A DNA stretch of 64,000 nucleotides from Colias croceus (Eukaryota > Arthropoda > Insecta > Lepidoptera > Pieridae): positions 6,076,001-6,140,000 of the forward strand of contig NC_059546.1 of the NCBI RefSeq assembly GCF_905220415.1. Reading direction: 5' to 3'. A program made the translations under genes and the position numbers. This document shows positions 60,294-64,000 of this stretch, piece after piece (the first letter of the stretch is position 1; each line of letters opens with the position of its first letter). Below the pieces are notes generated by a model. That model saw nothing but the letters and a program-made list of their open reading frames with translations, was not told the origin of the DNA and ran no database searches.

Positions 60294-63200
60294 TTATATG
60301 GGAAATCCTATTTATGACATCTTTTAAAACATTCTACGATAATAAAAATTGTAAATAATAATAAAAAAAAACATGCGATGCATACTGTCCATTTAATTCA
60401 GCCCAAGGATATTTCCCAAATAAAATATACAAATAAGGGCTTCTTACATGTAAAATTATTTAGACAACAAAACATTTCGCTTCCTTTTTGTGGTCGTAAT
60501 TATATTAACATAGTGGATTACCTGAGAGAAGGGTGAGCTAATCAACTTGCTTTACTACTCAAGTAACCTTTTTACTTGATTTGAAAGTGATATCTCGTCT
60601 ATACAAATAAGATTTCAAGCAGTCGTTGAATAAAGAAAATAATTCGACTATTACTTTTTCCAAGAAGGCGTTACGATACTATAAGAAAGAAATTCAATAA
60701 ATAAATATTTAACAACGAAAAATTTTAGATTGGGAGATATTGATAACATTTTGAGAAAAATGTCCATATAATTTATACACCAAATTAAATGTTGAAACTT
60801 ATAAAAATAAAAGAAATAATAAATTTTTGTACGAGAGAAATTAACTAACCCCCAGTTACGAATTTCAAAACAACTTCATCATTAATTGAACAAAAAACTC
60901 GTCAATAAACAGTCGAACAATATTGTTTCAAAAGCAAACATTACATATTAATGAACACCACTAAATTCATTGAAACATTACGTTGTACGGAACAGTATCA
61001 AGTAACACAGTTAGGCGAGAATTTCGATCACACACAGTAATTAAACGCAAACAAACCATGTCCAGAGGCGATCGAGATAGTTCAGTTTATTTTTGATATC
61101 GCATCGTAATTAAAAATCGATTGAATACCGGATATTCACTATTGCTTATTTTGATGACTATTAAATGAGCAACTATTTTTTATTATAAGCTATTCATTTT
61201 GCATTCAGTTCAATTTATAGGGCGGAATTGGTTGTGGTTATTCGATACATTATACGGATAAGAATTGCAATAATTTTAATGTTTCGTATCAATGTTTTTT
61301 AAAAACAATTTTGTAACTTTAAGTAATTATTCTTCAATACAATTTGTCTGTTACATGTATAATGTTTACTTATGCAACTGAAAACACCAACATAAAAGAT
61401 AATATTTACAAACTATTGCTATATTCATATTTTCATATACACATTTAGCTTACACTAAACCGTAAATCTGGATCAAACCCTTTAATCTGGATTCTAAGGA
61501 TATAAATCTAGATTATAGCGAATTTTGCTTACTCTACAGTTCCTTTATAAATACGGGTATGAGTAAAATAGATATTTACAGTATTTCAAACATTAATTAC
61601 ACGTAGGGTCAATGGTATAACCTTTTTACGTCATTAAAAAATATATAGGTAATGTAATAAAAGACGTATATCTGCATGTAAGTTTATGAACATGTGGTTA
61701 ATGAAGATTGCTGTACTGTCTGGTAACCCGGAGTATATTAAAACAATAACGCAGACCAAGTGACGTAATTAAATAAGTATTTGGCAACGAATGTGGCTGA
61801 AAACATTGCGTCCAATTGTCATCGTCCAGCTTATTACATTTTACTGCGACAATTACAGCCCGCTGTGACGTCACTACCTTTATCGAAATAACCTAATAAG
61901 CCTTAATACCAACCCGTGTAATTTGGTTACATATTGTTTTACCTACGTAATTATTGTGTTTGTTGCACATCCAAATTGAGATATGATATATCTGAGATTA
62001 TATTATATTACCGGAAAGCAAACTTCATAATTATACCTATCTAATATCTATGTCATGTGGTATAGGATTAAAATGTATTTGCAATGGTTTTAAAAATTAG
62101 GCAAATCATATGCCTTATTTTCTCTATATTTTTCATTAATTTAAAAGTATTTCGTTAACGGAATATTAAATAATAATGTTCAAAATGGACTTATAGTTTC
62201 ATATATAAATTCAAAAATATTGGTTTCTTTGATATAAAACAGGTAAAGAGAATCTCACAAAAATTTCCTGTTACCGAGTTCAACAAATTAAAATGTCCGG
62301 CGATTTTATGAAAGTAAACGCGTACCTGCCTGATTAATATGGCTCATACAAAGAGTAACAACCTCATGAGTTTTTCTTTTTACACATTAATAATTTTAAT
62401 ATCACATCTAACGTTCTTTTTTGTCCTTCAAAATCTTTTAAGTATTGTTCACGTTTCGTAAAATTTCTTTGCTCGCTATTTCGTAAATACATGTATAATT
62501 AAAGGGATATTGTCATGGAGCTGTTTTAAAATAAATATCTATTTTTAGTATGACTTTCCAGAAGTTCAAATACAATATATTTTATAGAAGTCTAGCTTAT
62601 TGTTATGGAAATCTGATGCATTTAATACTATATTAGTTACTATCAACTTCTGAATTAGAATATTGAATAATTAAAATACATTGTAGTTGAATATAGCGCT
62701 CAAATTTCAAGCTAATTTCTAACAATGCTAATTGTATCGAAATACAGAAAATTAGAGGAAATCAGGCTGAAGCTCTGATCACTGAATAATTTTGAATTTC
62801 AATGAAACCTATTTCTATTTTTGGTATACACTAGCGGATTAAGGCAGCCTGGAAAGATCGGAATGTGATATTTTAATACAAATCTTCTTTTTCATAGATC
62901 ATAATATAATTGATACAAATTTATATAAATTTCTCTTATCAACGTCTTAAATGTTAATATTCAATAATTTCATGACGAAATAAGTAAATATCTTCGACCG
63001 AAGTAAAATCAGTGTTTATTTAAACTATAAAACAATCAACTTTCGTAGACGTTTCCTCGTTTTCTTCGTTTATTGTGTTTTAAATAATAATTATTCGAGT
63101 AAACTGTCGTTGTACATTCATATCTGTAGGTAGAATAATTGTTAAAAAAACTAACATAAATTTCTACCAGTCAATAACTAATCAATGTTTTAAAAATCAT

Positions 63201-64000
63201 TTTTAGTGTTTGCTATTAAAGCTTTCCCTAATGCACTAGTACTTAACGCTTCCATATCAGATGAAATTTGACTAGTTCCAGTTTGCCAGACTGTAATAAT
63301 ATCATAAGAGCTAAAGGCTCATTTGGAAAACAGGTTTCCCACGAGAATATTCCAGTATCTAACTGAGTTTGAAAGCTACGTCATGAATTTTGAACTAGAT
63401 TACAATTTTTGCATTTGCTTTTCCTAGAACAAATATCGATCATATGTTTATTTGATTAAATTGACCTATGAAGCAAATTAAAAAATATTTCATTCTTAGA
63501 ATCATCAAAATTATTTACAATTGGAATATTTTCTAAGAAATATTGTTATTCAAATAATTGAAACGTATAATTTTATAGTCAAAATTTTTAAAACAACATT
63601 CACTACTAATAACATTAACAAACATACCTTGTAAAAAAATATGATTTAAAACAAAAATGAAGCATTAAAATGTTATCTACGCAAACTAATATGTACAAGC
63701 TAGATGAATTAGACGAGTCGCTGATAGGGAAACCGCCGTAGGGCCGGCCGCTCGGAGACAAAGGGCGTAGTTTGTTTCACCGAAACACAAAAGAGCTGCG
63801 AAAACACAAACATGTTTCTTTACAAATTAAAACGGAGCCCGTATCTTTTTTGTGGAAGTCAAACTAGAAGCTTGTTTTGTAAAAAATCCGCTTTAGGCTG
63901 TAGTATTTTTTAGATCATTTTCTCCATGTATCTGATGTACTTTTGATAAAAGTCTTCTGGTTTTTGTAATTTTATTTGCTATGCTTAATTTTTGTTTGAG
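60294..64000. other. AT-rich stretch to the window end, no gene seen
   Basis: No supported ORF or transposon. Slightly GC-richer blocks lie at 61760-61880 and 63710-63850. The second has CpG-rich text near 63725-63765 and could be a promoter of something beyond the window. Confidence 0.3.

Overview
This is an AT-rich, gene-poor stretch of insect nuclear DNA, almost certainly from a moth or butterfly. Reasons: an insect-type odorant receptor gene with many short exons; small introns with GT/AG ends; the 3' end of an RTE-like LINE of the type common in Lepidoptera; and many short non-autonomous Helitrons (TC at the 5' end, CTAG at the 3' end, inserted between A and T). I saw no prokaryotic features, rRNA, tRNA or CRISPR array.

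Layout. (1) 0-3.5 kb: an orphan first coding exon of a THAP zinc-finger gene (424-500), the end of an RTE-like LINE, and a 487-bp MITE with 26-bp perfect terminal inverted repeats. (2) 3.6-7.5 kb, minus strand: a four-exon gene for a 459-residue type I membrane protein that looks like the insect TGN38/TGOLN2/KCT2-type trans-Golgi protein. Each of its three introns holds a transposon remnant. (3) 7.5-10.5 kb: intergenic, with a Helitron, a MITE arm and a 65-bp LINE 3'-end insertion inside a perfect 14-bp target duplication. (4) 10.55-13.3 kb, minus strand: a complete nine-exon odorant receptor gene (422 residues), which I assembled from exons mostly too short to stand out as ORFs. (5) 13.3-64 kb: no complete gene seen. 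It is AT-rich sequence with scattered transposons: Helitrons of several families, one piggyBac-like element with a broken transposase, one 5'-truncated LINE with a C-terminal RT fragment, and one GC-rich 0.94-kb retroposed element with a 14-bp target duplication. Two further THAP-like start exons lie at 54.4 kb (clear) and 24.0 kb (degenerate).

The two intact genes are unrelated in function: one belongs to secretory-pathway traffic and one to chemosensation. The rest of the window is mostly a record of transposition. Its most informative pieces are a Helitron whose empty insertion site survives in a neighbouring tandem copy (30.5-31.2 kb), a Helitron nested in another Helitron-like element (59.4-60.3 kb), and THAP start exons of equal length and intron phase separated by 54 kb. 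Balanced-GC islands in the 13-64 kb region could be regulatory DNA, but this cannot be shown from sequence alone.
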